NCBI RefSeq assembly: GCF_036588685.1
Contig: NC_086376.1
Coordinates: 15,887,911 to 15,951,910 of the forward strand
Origin: Mytilus trossulus
Lineage: Eukaryota; Mollusca; Bivalvia; Mytilida; Mytilidae
Length of the DNA stretch: 64,000 bases
Direction of reading: 5' to 3'
How positions within the stretch are numbered: the first letter of the stretch is position 1; each line of letters starts with the position of its first letter. Position numbers and translations under genes: made by a program. The notes under the pieces were generated by a model. It was not told the DNA's origin, searched no databases, and saw only the letters and a list, made by a program, of their open reading frames with translations. This document shows positions 10,876 to 26,300 of the stretch, piece after piece.

Positions 10876-11300
10876 AAGAATATTAAAACTAAAAAAAAAG
10901 TTGAAAAAGTTTGACTCATTAGATTGGCATTAAGCACGCACAAAAATACTACCAAAAGACAAAAAACACAAAGAGTATTGAAAACTAATAACTTATAGAG
11001 ATGTTTTTATTGTTACGAAAAATGCAACAGGGTTATAATGGCAATAATTTAAACTTTCATTTTGAATTTTTTTATATGAATTATAACTGTATGATTATTC
11101 TCAATATCACAAAGATTTAAATGCATTTTCGTCTAAAATGATTAGATCCCAATAATTATGCACGCAATAATTTCTGAATTTAAAGTAATCAAAGTTCCTG
11201 GTGGTGCTTATACTTTCTTCTCAAACAGATTTCCCTTTACATTTAATTTCATTGACCATGCCTTAATTTCATTTTGCAGATCATATGGACATTTTCCCAT

Positions 11301-14300
11301 ATGGGTGCTGCATGTAGCTCAGAGCCAGAGTATAAGCAGATTCCTAATTCAGCTGTAAAAGAACCTCTCCACCCATCAGATTTACATCCAAATCCTGCAA
11401 AAGTAGTGCAAAAACCTCATGTAGAAAAGAAAGTAGAATTTAACCAAGATACAAAGATAGATACACCATCAAAAATGTCTACTTTAAGTCCTGGTAAAGC
11501 TCCTCCTAAAAGGACAATTTCTGTTCTGAAACAGATGGGAGACGATGAGCGAATGAAGAGAAATCCTGAAATAAAACAATTCTTGACAGATTTCATCAAT
11601 GTTCGTGTTTATATAGAAAATCTTCTAAAAAAAGCTGAGTGTGATGAGTATGAAGAATTACATAAGATGTTAACAGACAAAATCATTGAACCATTCAATA
11701 AACAGACCAAAGATGAGGGACGATTGTTGATGGGGGATCATCTAGCTAAAATTAGGTAAGATACTTATCCTACAGATATTGTTATGAATTATAGTAGACT
11801 CCAGCAAATGTGATACAAGTGTAAAAGGGTAGATTACTGTGGATCCATTGATATTAGTTGGATATCAATTTCCGTGAGTTTGGTGGCTAAGAAAGAACCA
11901 CAAAGTTAGATGTTCTATAAATAACATATTTTCTAAAGGAATGAATACAGACTTTGCCACAACCACTAAATTAAATATCCACGTATATGCAAGTTTTCCT
12001 CAAACCACGAAAGTTGGTATCAACGAAAGTAAATGAATCCACAGTATATCCATTTAGACAAGCTACTGGAATTATTAAAAAATTTCAAGCACAAGAAATT
12101 ATGCAAATTCCATTATTAAAAATAATTCCAACTTATTAATAGCCGGTTATGCAAACTTTGGCAAAATGAAGAAATCAAATATTCACGAAATTTATTCCTC
12201 AATCCATGAAAATTGGTACTCAAGAAAATAAAATGAATTCCCAATATTACAAAAACTTCGCTCTCAGTTTAAATCAACTGTCATAAACTAAAATTGCCTC
12301 TATTGGTTTCTCCCCTACTTTTTTTCACTCTAGTTGATACTTCATTTGTTTGAAATAAATGCCATTTTTTTCTAGTTTTGTGAAGCCAGTTGTAGATTTA
12401 TACAATAGAATACTAGAGGAGCATGATATCCATGAAGGTATTTCTCCAAGCCTAGATGATGATGATAGTGAGCAACCATATTATATAGCTATCGTAGATA
12501 TCAGATCAATACTCTGGAACTTCTCTGATACCAGTAAAGACTTTGGAATGTCCATTGCTCAAGATACAGATTTCTTTCAGTCTATTGTGAAGGACTTGCA
12601 AATTACTTTTAAAGAAGGACTGGAAAATTTGGTAAGTTTATAAAAAATTGTTTATAAACATTTTTTTTAATACACAACCACCATGAACAGTGCCTGTTTT
12701 CAGCTTTCGTTGTAAAATACTATACTATACTGAATATGTATATATATTAATTATTGTGGAATAAATTTTCATTACCAAATTTTTGGACAAAATGAAAAAG
12801 TGTACAATTTTTGGAGGTATTTTCTAGCATCTTTTTTTCCCTATAGTATTGTAAATGCAAATCAGTGGTTTATAATCCATGACACTTTTTATTTCAGACA
12901 GCAGGTGAATTTTCCTTCAATTCAGCTGTTGCCATAACAACAAACTGTGGACGAGCTGGAGTACAAAAGTCATCTTTCAATGTAGAGGTCAAAAAGGACA
13001 ACTCTGATCCAGTTTCTGTCCACATGGTGGATGTTCTTACTCCTTTTCTCAAGTCAAAAGAACAATGTAAGCATTAATAACAAGGAGATGAGCATTATAC
13101 CTTCACTAACTTTACACACTTCTTTTATTCAATGTTTCCAAAATACTTTGTTGATATTGTTCTAGGTCATATCATGATCATATCATGACACATTAAGCTG
13201 GGTTTTTTTTATATAGAAATTCATGATTTAAAAATATAGGAATTAATCAAACACTTTCTATTACAAAGAAGATAGCACATTTATCAATAGGATTTACTGT
13301 GTCGCGCACAACACTATCTGTACAAAAACAATGGTATGGAAAGTTTATGCGCCACTCAAATTATTAAAACACAGAATAAATATGGAATTTATTAAAAATT
13401 TCAAACACATGAAACTATGCAAATTCCATCATTAAGAATAATTCCAAATTGAAATAATAGCCTGTTATATATATAAAACAGTACAAGAAACCATACAAAC
13501 AGCTATATATATAAAACAGTACAAGAAACCATACAAACAGCTAACTGAAGACTACTGTAAATTTAGAAATTATTGCATGCATTTTATTTTATTATTACCA
13601 TTTTGTCATTTGTTTTCAATATCTATTGATAATATTCATTTATTTCTAGTTGTGAAATTAACAACCTTGTTGGCATTGTCTTACATGGTAAATGAAGATC
13701 AGAATAGGTTTTTAACTGCAGACCTGTCGTTGTTTGATTTCCTGCTTGAGATGATCAAACTAGCCATGAAAGACAAGGACAGACGTTACTCTGGTTTCAG
13801 TGTTCATGAACTAATTGAAGGACTTGCTGGTCTAGCCAAAAATGATGAGAATAAATTAAAGATAATGGAAAAGAAAGATACATATCCTCTACTGAAGAAA
13901 TCCATTATGCAGAATAAAGCTGAGCAAGAACAGCTAGCAGCAGTCAGGGCTGTATGGGAGTTATCCTTCGTTGAAAAGAACAAAAAGATTTTAGCTGTAA
14001 GTATTTGAATCTGACATATTTGTGGATATATCAATCATCCTTAATTAGAACGATAGTTGTATGTGTGAGTGTATGCAAGTGGGAGAGAAAGGCTTTTTAT
14101 TTTTACTTTATGTGATTACATGCTTGTTATGAGCCCTATGATTAAGAAATAAAAATACCTTATCTTTATCTTTATATGTTTTAGTAGGAACAGTTTAATG
14201 TTGATTTATCAAAGTCATCCGTTTTTTTTTTTAAATTCTGAAGGGTTGAATGTTCAGAATCAGACATGACATTTGCCAAGATGCAGTGGCAGATCCAGGC

Positions 14301-17300
14301 AATGTTTTATTTGACTTGCATGTGATGAAACCTTCCCTTTTCAAAAATGGTTGGATCTGCGACTGAAACTGTTAACATTTATTTAAACATTTTAAATTAA
14401 ATTGAGATGGAAGAGAAAAACACTTTTTATGAGCTATTCAATTTATCCAAAATTTTTGTATAAACAAATAAAGTTTAGAGAAATTTTACACAGTTGATTA
14501 GTATCCTTTTTAACAGCAGTTCATGTTTTGGTCAGGCATTTACATTAATAAATATGCTTACTAGTACATTACATTCATTCTGTAATTTAAAGTATGGAAA
14601 ATTGTTTCATTCACAAAGATAATGCTATTCAACAATATTTTTATATTTGCAGTTTTACATGTTTATGATTTTCATTTTTTGGAATTCAGAAAGATAAAGA
14701 TCTGATGTCAAGGTTAGAGAGTTTACAAAAGCATGACAATCAAGATATAGCTAACTCAGCAGGGAGAGCATTGTTTGTTATCAATCCTGACAGTGAGTTA
14801 TCTTTCTGTTGTTTAATCATTGGTGAACACATTAAAACACTAGAATATGCAATAACAAAACATTATTTCTATTTTAAATAAGGAGATATGGTATGATTGC
14901 TTATGGGACATATATTCACTAAAGGATAGACGTAAGCAACTACATGTTTAGGTCACCATGCAAATTTCATCATTGACCAACCCTTTACTATATAATCAGC
15001 TGCAATAAAGTCAGCCATGGAATAAAAAAATGTGAAATCCTTTAAAACAAAAACAAAACAAAACAGCAACCTAATTTATGACAGAAAAATGATGGAAATA
15101 TAATGGCACCCACTGATTTACAGGCTCCTAACATGGGATAGACACTTAAAGAATGAATTGTCTCCCCTTGTTAATCTTAATTTATTGTATGATTCTTAAA
15201 CTGCATTTAATTCAAAGGTTAAAGCAATGAAGAAATAAAAAGTAAATGATCAAACATGCAATAAGGGAAAGCATTTAAAATTTACTTTAAAAAAAAAAAT
15301 CCTTTCATATATTTATTATTAATATAATATATTTTGGCGGAAACATATTTAGTTCCGTGAATATATACTTCCGCTATTGTATTCATTTGTTGAATTAAGT
15401 TTTTTTTTATAAATTAGATGAGAAAAATCTGATGAAGTCGGTAGCTGATTCTCACTCTAAGCTGGAACACCCTGAACAAGAACATATCATGATAAGTTAC
15501 CAGTGGAGTAACCAGAAAACTATACTTCAGGTCAGTTATCTCCCCTTACCCTGAACAAGAACATATCATGATAAGTTACCAGTGGAGTAAACAGAAAACT
15601 AAACTACAGGTCAGTTATCTCCCCTTACCCTGAACCAGAACATATCATGATAAGTTACCAGTGGAGTAACCAGAAAACTATACTTCAGGTCAGTTATCTC
15701 CCCTTACCCTGGACAAGAACATATCATGATAAGTTACCAGTGGAGTAACCAGAAAACTATACTTCAGGTCAGTTATCTCCCCTTACCCCTGAACAAGAAC
15801 ATATCATGATAAGTTACCAGTGGAGTAACCAGAAAACTATACTTCAGGTCAGTGATCTCCCCTCACCCTGAACAAGAACATATCAGGATAAGTTACCAGT
15901 GGAGTACCCAAAAAACTATACTCCAGGTCAGTTATCTCCTCTTACAAGAACATATCATGATAGGTTACCAGTGGAGTAACCAGAAAAATATACTCAGGTC
16001 AGTTATCTCCCCTTACCCTGGACAAGAACAAATCATGATAAGTTACCAGTGGAGTAACCAGAAAACTATACTACAGGTCAGTTATCTCCCCTTACCCTGG
16101 ACAAAAAGGTATCATGATAAGTTACCAGTGGAGAAACCAGAAAACTATACTACAGGTCAGTTATCTCCCCTTACCCTGGACAAGAACAAATCATGATAAG
16201 TTACCAGTGGAGTAACCAGAAAACTATACTACAGGTCAGTTATCTCCCCTTACCCTGGACAAAAACGTATCATGATAAGTTACCAGTGGAGAAACCAGAA
16301 AACTATACTACAGGTCAGTTATCTCCCCTTACCCTGGACAAGAACAAATCATGATAAGTTACCAGTGGAGTAACCAGAAAACTATACTACAGGTCAGTTA
16401 TCTCCCCTTACCCTGAACAAGAACATATCATGATAAGTTACCAGTGGAGTAACCAGAAAACTATACTTCAGGTCAGTTATCTCCCCTTACCCTGAACAAG
16501 AACATATCATGATAAGTTACCAGTGGAGTAACCAGAAAACTATACTACAGGTCAGTTATCTCCCCTTACCCTGGACAAAAACTTATCATGATTAGTTACC
16601 AGTGGAGTAACCAGAAAACTATACTTCAGGTCAGTTATCTCCCCTTACCCCTGAACAAGAACATATCATGATAAATTACCAGTGAAGTAACCAAAAAACT
16701 ATACTCCAGATCAGTTATCTCCACTTACAAGAACATATCATGATAAGTTAGTTACCAGTGGAGTAACCAGAAAACTATACTTCAGGTCAGTTACCTCCCC
16801 TTACCCTGAACAAGAACATATCATGATAAGTTACCAATGGAGTAACCAGAAAACTATACTTCAGGTCAGTTATCTCCCCTTACCCTGAACCAGAACATAT
16901 CATGATAAGTTACCAGTGGAGTGACCAGAAAACTATACTACAGGTCAGTTATCTCCTCTTACAAGAACATATCATGATAAGTTACCAGTGGAGTAACCAA
17001 AAAACTATACTCCAGGTCAGTTATCTCCTCTTACAAGAACATATCATGATAAGTTAGTTACCAGTGGAGTAACCAGAAAACTATACTTCAGGTCAGTTAC
17101 CTCCCCTTACCCTGAACAAGAACATATCATGATAAGTTACCAATGGAGTAACCAGAAAACTATACTTCAGGTCAGTTATCTCCCCTTACCCTGAACAAAA
17201 ACATATCATGATAAGTTACCAGTGGAGTAACTTGAAAACTATACTTCAGGTCAGTTACCTCCCCTTACCCTGAACAAGAACATATCATGATAAGTTACCA

Positions 17301-20300
17301 GTGGAGTAACCAGAAAACTATACTTCAGGTCAGTTACCTCCCCTTACCCTGAACAAGAACATATCATGATAAGTTACCAGTGGAGAAACCAGAAAACTAT
17401 ACTTCAGGTCAGTTATCTCCCCTTACCCTGGACAAGAACATATCATGATAAGTTACCAGTGGAGTAACCGGAAAACTATACTTCAGGTCAGTTATCTCCC
17501 CTTACCCTGGACAAAAACAAATCATGATAAGTTACCAGTGGAGTAACCAGAAAACTATACTTCAGGTCAGTTATCTCCCCTTACCCCTGAACAAGAACAA
17601 ATCATGATAAGTTACCAGTGGAGTAACCAGAAAACTATACTACAGGTCAGTTATCTCCCCTTACCCTGGACAAAAACAAATCATGATAAGTTACCAGTGG
17701 AGTAACCAGAAAACTATACTTCAGGTCAGTTATCTCCCCTTACCCCTGAACAAGAACGTATCATGATAAGTTACCAATGGAGTAACCAGAAAACTATACT
17801 TCAGGTCAGTTATCTCCCCTTACCCCTGAACAAGAACATATCATGATAAGTTACCAGTGGAGTAACCATAAAACTATACTACAGGTCAGTTATCTCCCCT
17901 TACCCTGGACAAAAACGTATCATGATAAGTTACCAGTGGAGAAACCAGAAAACTATACTACAGGTCAGTTATCTCCCCTTACCCTGGACAAGAACAAATC
18001 ATGATAAGTTACCAGTGGAGTAACCAGAAAACTATACTACAGGTCAGTTATCTCCCCTTACCCTGGACAAAAACGTATCATGATAAGTTACCAGTGGAGA
18101 AACCAGAAAACTATACTACAGGTCAGTTATCTCCCCTTACCCTGGACAAGAACAAATCATGATAGGTTACCAGTGGAGTAACCAGAAAACTATACTACAG
18201 GTCAGTTATCTCCCCTTACCCTGAACAAGAACATATCATGATAAGTTACCAGTGGAGTAACCAGAAAACTATACTTCAGGTCAGTTATCTCCCCTTACCC
18301 TGAACAAGAACATATCATGATAAGTTACCAGTGGAGTAACCAGAAAACTATACTACAGGTCAGTTATCTCCCCTTACCCTGGACAAAAACTTATCATGAT
18401 TAGTTACCAGTGGAGTAACCAGAAAACTATACTTCAGGTCAGTTATCTCCCCTTACCCCTGAACAAGAACATATCATGATAAATTACCAGTGAAGTAACC
18501 AAAAAACTATACTCCAGATCAGTTATCTCCTCTTACAAGAACATATCATGATAAGTTAGTTACCAGTGGAGTAACCAGAAAACTATACTTCAGGTCAGTT
18601 ACCTCCCCTTACCCTGAACAAGAACATATCATGATAAGTTACCAATGGAGTAACCAGAAAACTATACTTCAGGTCAGTTATCTCCCCTTACCCTGAACCA
18701 GAACATATCATGATAAGTTACCAGTGGAGTGACCAGAAAACTATACTACAGGTCAGTTATCTCCTCTTACAAGAACATATCATGATAAGTTACCAGTGGA
18801 GTAACCAAAAAACTATACTCCAGGTCAGTTATCTCCTCTTACAAGAACATATCATGATAAGTTAGTTACCAGTGGAGTAACCAGAAAACTATACATCAGG
18901 TCAGTTACCTCCCCTTACCCTGAACAAGAACATATCATGATAAGTTACCAGTGGAGTAACCAGAAAACTATACTTCATGTCAGTTATCTCCCCTTACCCT
19001 GAACAAAAACATATCATGATAAGTTACCAGTGGAGTAACTTGAAAACTATACTTCAGGTCAGTTACCTCCCCTTACCCTGAACAAGAACATATCATGATA
19101 AGTTACCAGTGGAGTAACCAGAAAACTATACTTCAGGTCAGTTACCTCCCCTTACCCTGAACAAGAACATATCATGATAAGTTACCAATGGAGTAACCAG
19201 AAAACTATACTTCAGGTCAGTTATCTCCCCTTACCCTGGACAAGAACATATCATGATAAGTTACCAGTGGAGTAACCAGAAAACTATACTACAGGTCAGT
19301 TATCTCCCCTTACCCTGGACAAAAACAAATCATGATAAGTTACCAGTGGAGTAACCAGAAAACTATACTTCAGGTCAGTTATCTCCCCTTACCCCTGAAC
19401 AAGAACATATCATGATAAGTTACCAGTGGAGTAACCAGAAAACTATACTTCATGTCAGTGATCTCCCCTCACCCTGAACAAGAACATATCAGGATAAGTT
19501 ACCAGTGGAGTAACCAAAAAACTATACTCCAGGTCAGTTATCTCCTCTTACAAGAACATATCATGATAGGTTACCAGTGGAGTAACCAGAAAAATATACT
19601 CAGGTCAGTTATCTCCCCTTACCCTGGACAAGAACAAATCATGATAAGTTACCAGTGGAGTAACCAGAAAACTATACTACAGGTCAGTTATCTCCCCTTA
19701 CCCTGGACAAAAACGTATCATGATAAGTTACCAGTGGGGAAACCAGAAAACTATACTACAGGTCAGTTATCTCCCCTTACCCTGGACAAGAACAAATCAT
19801 GATAAGTTACCAGTGGAGTAACCAGAAAACTATACTACAGGTCAGTTATCTCCCCTTACCCTGGACAAAAACGTATCATGATAAGTTACCAGTGGAGAAA
19901 CCAGAAAACTATACTACAGGTCAGTTATCTCCCCTTACCCTGGACAAGAACAAATCATGATAAGTTACCAGTGGAGTAACCAGAAAACTATACTACAGGT
20001 CAGTTATCTCCCCTTACCCTGAACAAGAACATATCATGATAAGTTACCAGTGGAGTAACCAGAAAACTATACTTCAGGTCAGTTATCTCCCCTTACCCTG
20101 AACAAGAACATATCATGATAAGTTACCAGTGGAGTAACCAGAAAACTATACTTCAGGTCAGTTATCTCCCCTTACCCTGAACAAGAACATATCATGATAA
20201 GTTACCAGTGGAGTAACCAGAAAACTATCCTACAGGTCAGTTATCTCCCCTTACCCTGGACAAAAACTTATCATGATTAGTTACCAGTGGAGTAACCAGA

Positions 20301-23300
20301 AAACTATACTTCAGGTCAGTTATCTCCCCTTACCCCTGAACAAGAACATATCATGATAAATTACCAGTGAAGTAACCAAAAAACTATACTCCAGATCAGT
20401 TATCTCCTCTTACAAGAACATATCATGATAAGTTAGTTACCAGTGGAGTAACCAGAAAACTATACTTCAGGTCAGTTACCTCCCCTTACCCTGAACAAGA
20501 ACATATCATGATAAGTTACCAATGGAGTAACCAGAAAACTATACTTCAGGTCAGTTATCTCCCCTTACCCTGAACAAGAACATATCATGATAATTTACCA
20601 ATGGAGTAACCAGAAAACTATACTTCAGGTCAGTTATCTCCCCTTACCCTGGACAAGAACATATCATGATAAGTTACCAGTGGAGTAACCAGAAAACTAT
20701 ACTTCAGGTCAGTTATCTCCCCTTACCCTGGACAAAAACATATCATGATAAGTTACCAGTGGAGTAACCAGAAAACTATACTTCAGGTCAGTTACCTCCC
20801 CTTACCCTGAACAAGAACATATCATGATAAGTTACCAATGGAGTAACCAGAAAACTATACTTCAGGTCAGTTATCTCCCCTTATCCTGGACAAGAACATA
20901 TCATGATAAGTTACTAGTGGAGTAACCGGAAAACTATACTTCAGGTCAGTTATCTCCCCTTACCCTGGACAAAAACAAATCATGATAAGTTACCAGTGGA
21001 GTAACCAGAAAACTATACTTCAGGTCAGTTATCTCCCCTTACCCCTGAACAAGAACAAATCATGATAAGTTACCAGTGGAGTAACCAGAAAACTATACTA
21101 CAGGTCAGTTATCTCCCCTTACCCTGGACAAAAACAAATCATGATAAGTTACCAGTGGAGTAACCAGAAAACTATACTTCAGGTCAGTTATCTCCCCTTA
21201 CCCCTGAACAAGAACGTATCATGATAAGTTACCAATGGAGTAACCAGAAAACTATACTTCAGGTCAGTTATCTCCCCTTACCCCTGAACAAGAACATATC
21301 ATGATAAGTTACCAGTGGAGTAACCAGAAAACTATACTACAGGTCAGTTATCTCCCCTTACCCTGAACAAGAACGTATCATGATAAGTTACCAATGGAGT
21401 AACCAGAAAACTATACTTCAGGTCAGTGATCTCCCCTCACCCTGAACAAGAACATATCAGGATAAGTTACCAGTGGAGTAACCAAAAACTATACTCCAGG
21501 TCAGTTATCTCCTCTTACAAGAACATATCATGATAGGTTACCAGTGGAGTAACCAGAAAAATATACTCAGGTCAGTTATCTCCCCTTACCCTGGACAAGA
21601 ACAAATCATGATAAGTTACCAGTGGAGTAACCAGAAAACTATACTACAGGTCAGTTATCTCCCCTTACCCTGGACAAAAACGTATCATGATAAGTTACCA
21701 GTGGAGAAACCAGAAAACTATACTACAGGTCAGTTATCTCCCCTTACCCTGGACAAGAACAAATCATGATAAGTTACCAGTGGAGTAACCAGAAAACTAT
21801 ACTACAGGTCAGTTATCTCCCCTTACCCTGGACAAAAACGTATCATGATAAGTTACCAGTGGAGAAACCAGAAAACTATACTACAGGTCAGTTATCTCCC
21901 CTTACCCTGGACAAGAACATATCATGATAAGTTAGTTACCAGTGGAGTAACCAGAAAACTATACTACAGGTCAGTTACCTCCCCTTACCCTGAACAAGAA
22001 CATATCATGATAAGTTACCAATGGAGTAACCAGAAAACTATACTTCAGGTCAGTTATCTCCCCTTACCCTGAACCAGAACATATCATGATAAGTTACCAG
22101 TGGAGTGACCAGAAAACTATACTACAGGTCAGTTATCTCCTCTTACAAGAACATATCATGATAAGTTACCAGTGGAGTAACCAAAAAACTATACTCCAGA
22201 TCAGTTATCTCCTCTTACAAGAACAGTTAGTTACCAGTGGAGTAACCAGAAAACTATACTTCAGGTCAGTTACCTCCCCTTACCCTGAACAAGAACATAT
22301 CATGATAAGTTACCAATGGAGTAACCAGAAAACTATACTTCAGGTCAGTTATCTCCCCTTACCCTGAACAAAAACATATCATGATAAGTTACCAGTGGAG
22401 TAACTTGAAAACTATACTTCAGGTCAGTTACCTCCCCTTACCCTGAACAAGAACATATCATGATAAGTTACCAGTGGAGTAACCAGAAAACTATACTTCA
22501 GGTCAGTTACCTCCCCTTACCCTGAACAAGAACATATCATGATAAGTTACCAATGGAGTAACCAGAAAACTATACTTCAGGTCAGTTATCTCCCCTTACC
22601 CTGGACAAGAACATATCATGATAAGTTACCAGTGGAGTAACCGGAAAACTATACTTCAGGTCAGTTATCTCCCCTTACCCTGGACAAAAACAAATCATGA
22701 TAAGTTACCAGTGGAGTAACCAGAAAACTATACTTCAGGTCAGTTATCTCCCCTTACCCCTGAACAAGAACAAATCATGATAAGTTACCAGTGGAGTAAC
22801 CAGAAAACTATACTACAGGTCAGTTATCTCCCCTTACCCTGGACAAAAACAAATCATGATAAGTTACCAGTGGAGTAACCAGAAAACTATACTTCAGGTC
22901 AGTTATCTCCCCTTACCCCTGAACAAGAACGTATCATGATAAGTTACCAATGGAGTAACCAGAAAACTATACTTCAGGTCAGTTATCTCCCCTTACCCCT
23001 GAACAAGAACATATCATGATAAGTTACCAGTGGAGTAACCATAAAACTATACTACAGGTCAGTTATCTCCCCTTACCCTGGACAAAAACGTATCATGATA
23101 AGTTACCAGTGGAGAAACCAGAAAACTATACTACAGGTCAGTTATCTCCCCTTACCCTGGACAAGAACAAATCATGATAAGTTACCAGTGGAGTAACCAG
23201 AAAACTATACTACAGGTCAGTTATCTCCCCTTACCCTGGACAAAAACGTATCATGATAAGTTACCAGTGGAGAAACCAGAAAACTATACTACAGGTCAGT

Positions 23301-26300
23301 TATCTCCCCTTACCCTGGACAAGAACAAATCATGATAAGTTACCAGTGGAGTAACCAGAAAACTATACTACAGGTCAGTTATCTCCCCTTACCCTGAACA
23401 AGAACATATCATGATAAGTTACCAGTGGAGTAACCAGAAAACTATACTTCAGGTCAGTTATCTCCCCTTACCCTGAACAAGAACATATCAAGATAAGTTA
23501 CCAGTGGAGTAACCAGAAAACTATACTACAGGTCAGTTATCTCCCCTTACCCTGGACAAAAACTTATCATGATTAGTTACCAGTGGAGTAACCAGAAAAC
23601 TATACTTCAGGTCAGTTATCTCCCCTTACCCCTGAACAAGAACATATCATGATAAATTACCAGTGAAGTAACCAAAAAACTATACTCCAGATCAGTTATC
23701 TCCTCTTACAAGAACATATCATGATAAGTTAGTTACCAGTGGAGTAACCAGAAAACTATACTTCAGGTCAGTTACCTCCCCTTACCCTGAACAAGAACAT
23801 ATCATGATAAGTTACCAATGGAGTAACCAGAAAACTATACTTCAGGTCAGTTATCTCCCCTTACCCTGAACCAGAACATATCATGATAAGTTACCAGTGG
23901 AGTGACCAGAAAACTATACTACAGGTCAGTTATCTCCTCTTACAAGAACATATCATGATAAGTTACCAGTGGAGTAACCAAAAAACTATACTCCAGGTCA
24001 GTTATCTCCTCTTACAAGAACATATCATGATAAGTTAGTTACCAGTGGAGTAACCAGAAAACTATACTTCAGGTCAGTTACCTCCCCTTACCCTGAACAA
24101 GAACATATCATGATAAGTTACCAATGGAGTAACCAGAAAACTATACTTCATGTCAGTTATCTCCCCTTACCCTGAACAAAAACATATCATGATAAGTTAC
24201 CAGTGGAGTAACCAGAAAACTATACTTCAGGTCAGTTACCTCCCCTTACCCTGAACAAGAACATATCATGATAAGTTACCAGTGGAGTAACCAGAAAACT
24301 ATACTTCAGATCAGTTACCTCCCCTTACCCTGAACAAGAACATATCATGATAAGTTACCAATGGAGTAACCAGAAAACTATACTTCAGGTCAGTTATCTC
24401 CCCTTACCCTGGACAAGAACATATCATGATAAGTTACTAGTGGAGTAACCGGAAAACTATACTTCAGGTCAGTTATCTCCCCTTACCCTGGACAAAAACA
24501 AATCATGATAAGTTACCAGTGGAGTAACCAGAAAACTATACTTCAGGTCAGTTATCTCCCCTTACCCCTGAACAAGAACAAATCATGATAAGTTACCAGT
24601 GGAGTAACCAGAAAACTATACTACAGGTCAGTTATCTCCCCTTACCCTGGACAAAAACAAATCATGATAAGTTACCAGTGGAGTAACCAGAAAACTATAC
24701 TTCAGGTCAGTTATCTCCCCTTACCCCTGAACAAGAACGTATCATGATAAGTTACCAATGGAGTAACCAGAAAACTATACTTCAGGTCAGTTATCTCCCC
24801 TTACCCCTGAACAAGAACATATCATGATAAGTTACCAGTGGAGTAACCAGAAAACTATACTACAGGTCAGTTATCTCCCCTTACCCTGAACAAGAACATA
24901 TCATGATAAGTTACCAATGGAGTAACCAGAAAACTATACTTCAGGTCAGTTATCTCCCCTTACCCTGAACAAAAACATATCATGATAAGTTACCAGTGGA
25001 GTAACCAGAAAACTATACTTCAGGTCAGTTATCTCCCCTTACCCTGAACAAGAACATATCATGATATGTATTTTGATATTTCGGAAGTTTATATAATATA
25101 TGTGTTTTAGAGAATGAAAAATTTTGCATTTGTCAAAACAAGAACATATCATGATAAGTTACCAGTGGAATAATTCATGACATTAATTGTTTTACAGATA
25201 AAGGATAAATTAAGACAAAACAATTTCCCAGTATGGATAGATGTAGATTTCATGGAAGGATCTATGCTTCAGATGATGGCTTCAGCTATAGAAAAGGCAT
25301 CAGTGGTGTTAATTTGTTATTCAGAAAAATACAAGGACAGTAAAAACTGCAGAACAGGTTTGATAGAAAATTTTCTGTTATTTGATAAAAAATAGTAATG
25401 AAATAATATTGATAATCTTAATTTAAGGGTATAATCTAGCACATGATGACTAATTTAGTTGGTAACCTTTTTCAAGGGTGCCCACTCGTACCAATTAAAT
25501 ATTGCAAAACATAGATCATTAATACGAAATACTGCATTTGATTACTTGAAAAAATTGACCTGGACTTTCAAGTCCTCAAAATATTGGATACCATTCTAAT
25601 CAAACGCACCATTATTATTTTTTTGTAAACTATTTAACTAAAGTGGCATATTTGAGATCTTAACAAAATTTTAAAACTTGTTGATCAAACATGTAAAGTA
25701 GCATACCCATTTGGAACAACATTCCTAATGCGCCTCGAAATGAAGAACTCAAAAGTCATGTGTAAAGAAAAAATCTCTGTGTAGTGATATTGGACATGTA
25801 TCTATTTTACAAATGACTGAGCTTAACCATTTGTGGTGATTAGGAAAGTAGAGGAACATAGAATAAATGTGTAAAAACTATGGAGCTATTAATTTACCAA
25901 ATGGAGCCACATCATAAAAGGATGTTCGGGGTATGCCAATTTACGGGAAAAGTAATCTCACTTCATATGTATAATAGCTATGCAGATTAAAACAAGTAAA
26001 GTAGACTGTTGATATTCCATGTATCATATTTTTTGTTTTGTAGAGGCAGAGTATGCTTTTGCCCGAGACAAAATGATAATTCCTGTCTTATTACAAAACC
26101 GATACAGACCTGATGGCTGGCTGGGTATTCTTATTGGATCGAAGAAATTCTATGATTTTAGTGGCAAATATGATTTTGAGAAAAAGTTTCAGGAATTGAA
26201 AGGTGAATTAGAAGGCCAGTTGTTACAAAAGGTATATTTTTATATCATATTGAGGTTACTTGAGACCATATACATATAACAGCAAAAAGATATAAGGGAG

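Noticed and set aside
11158-11300. An upstream start at 11274 or 11158 for the TIR gene.
   Set aside because: An acceptor site (TTTTGCAG) ends at 11279, so sequence before 11280 is intron. The ATG at 11301 gives a good myristoylation signal, MGAACSS.
15852-22367. Open frames of 75-116 codons in the 79-bp array that look like repeated TIR-like peptides.
   Set aside because: The unit length is not a multiple of three, so frames run in and out of register. Some recurring units carry an in-frame stop in the TIR-like frame, and splice donors follow each copy. These are chance frames in a tandem repeat.
15470-25066. A CRISPR-like array.
   Set aside because: There are no unique spacers; whole units are repeated head to tail, and the setting is a eukaryotic intron.
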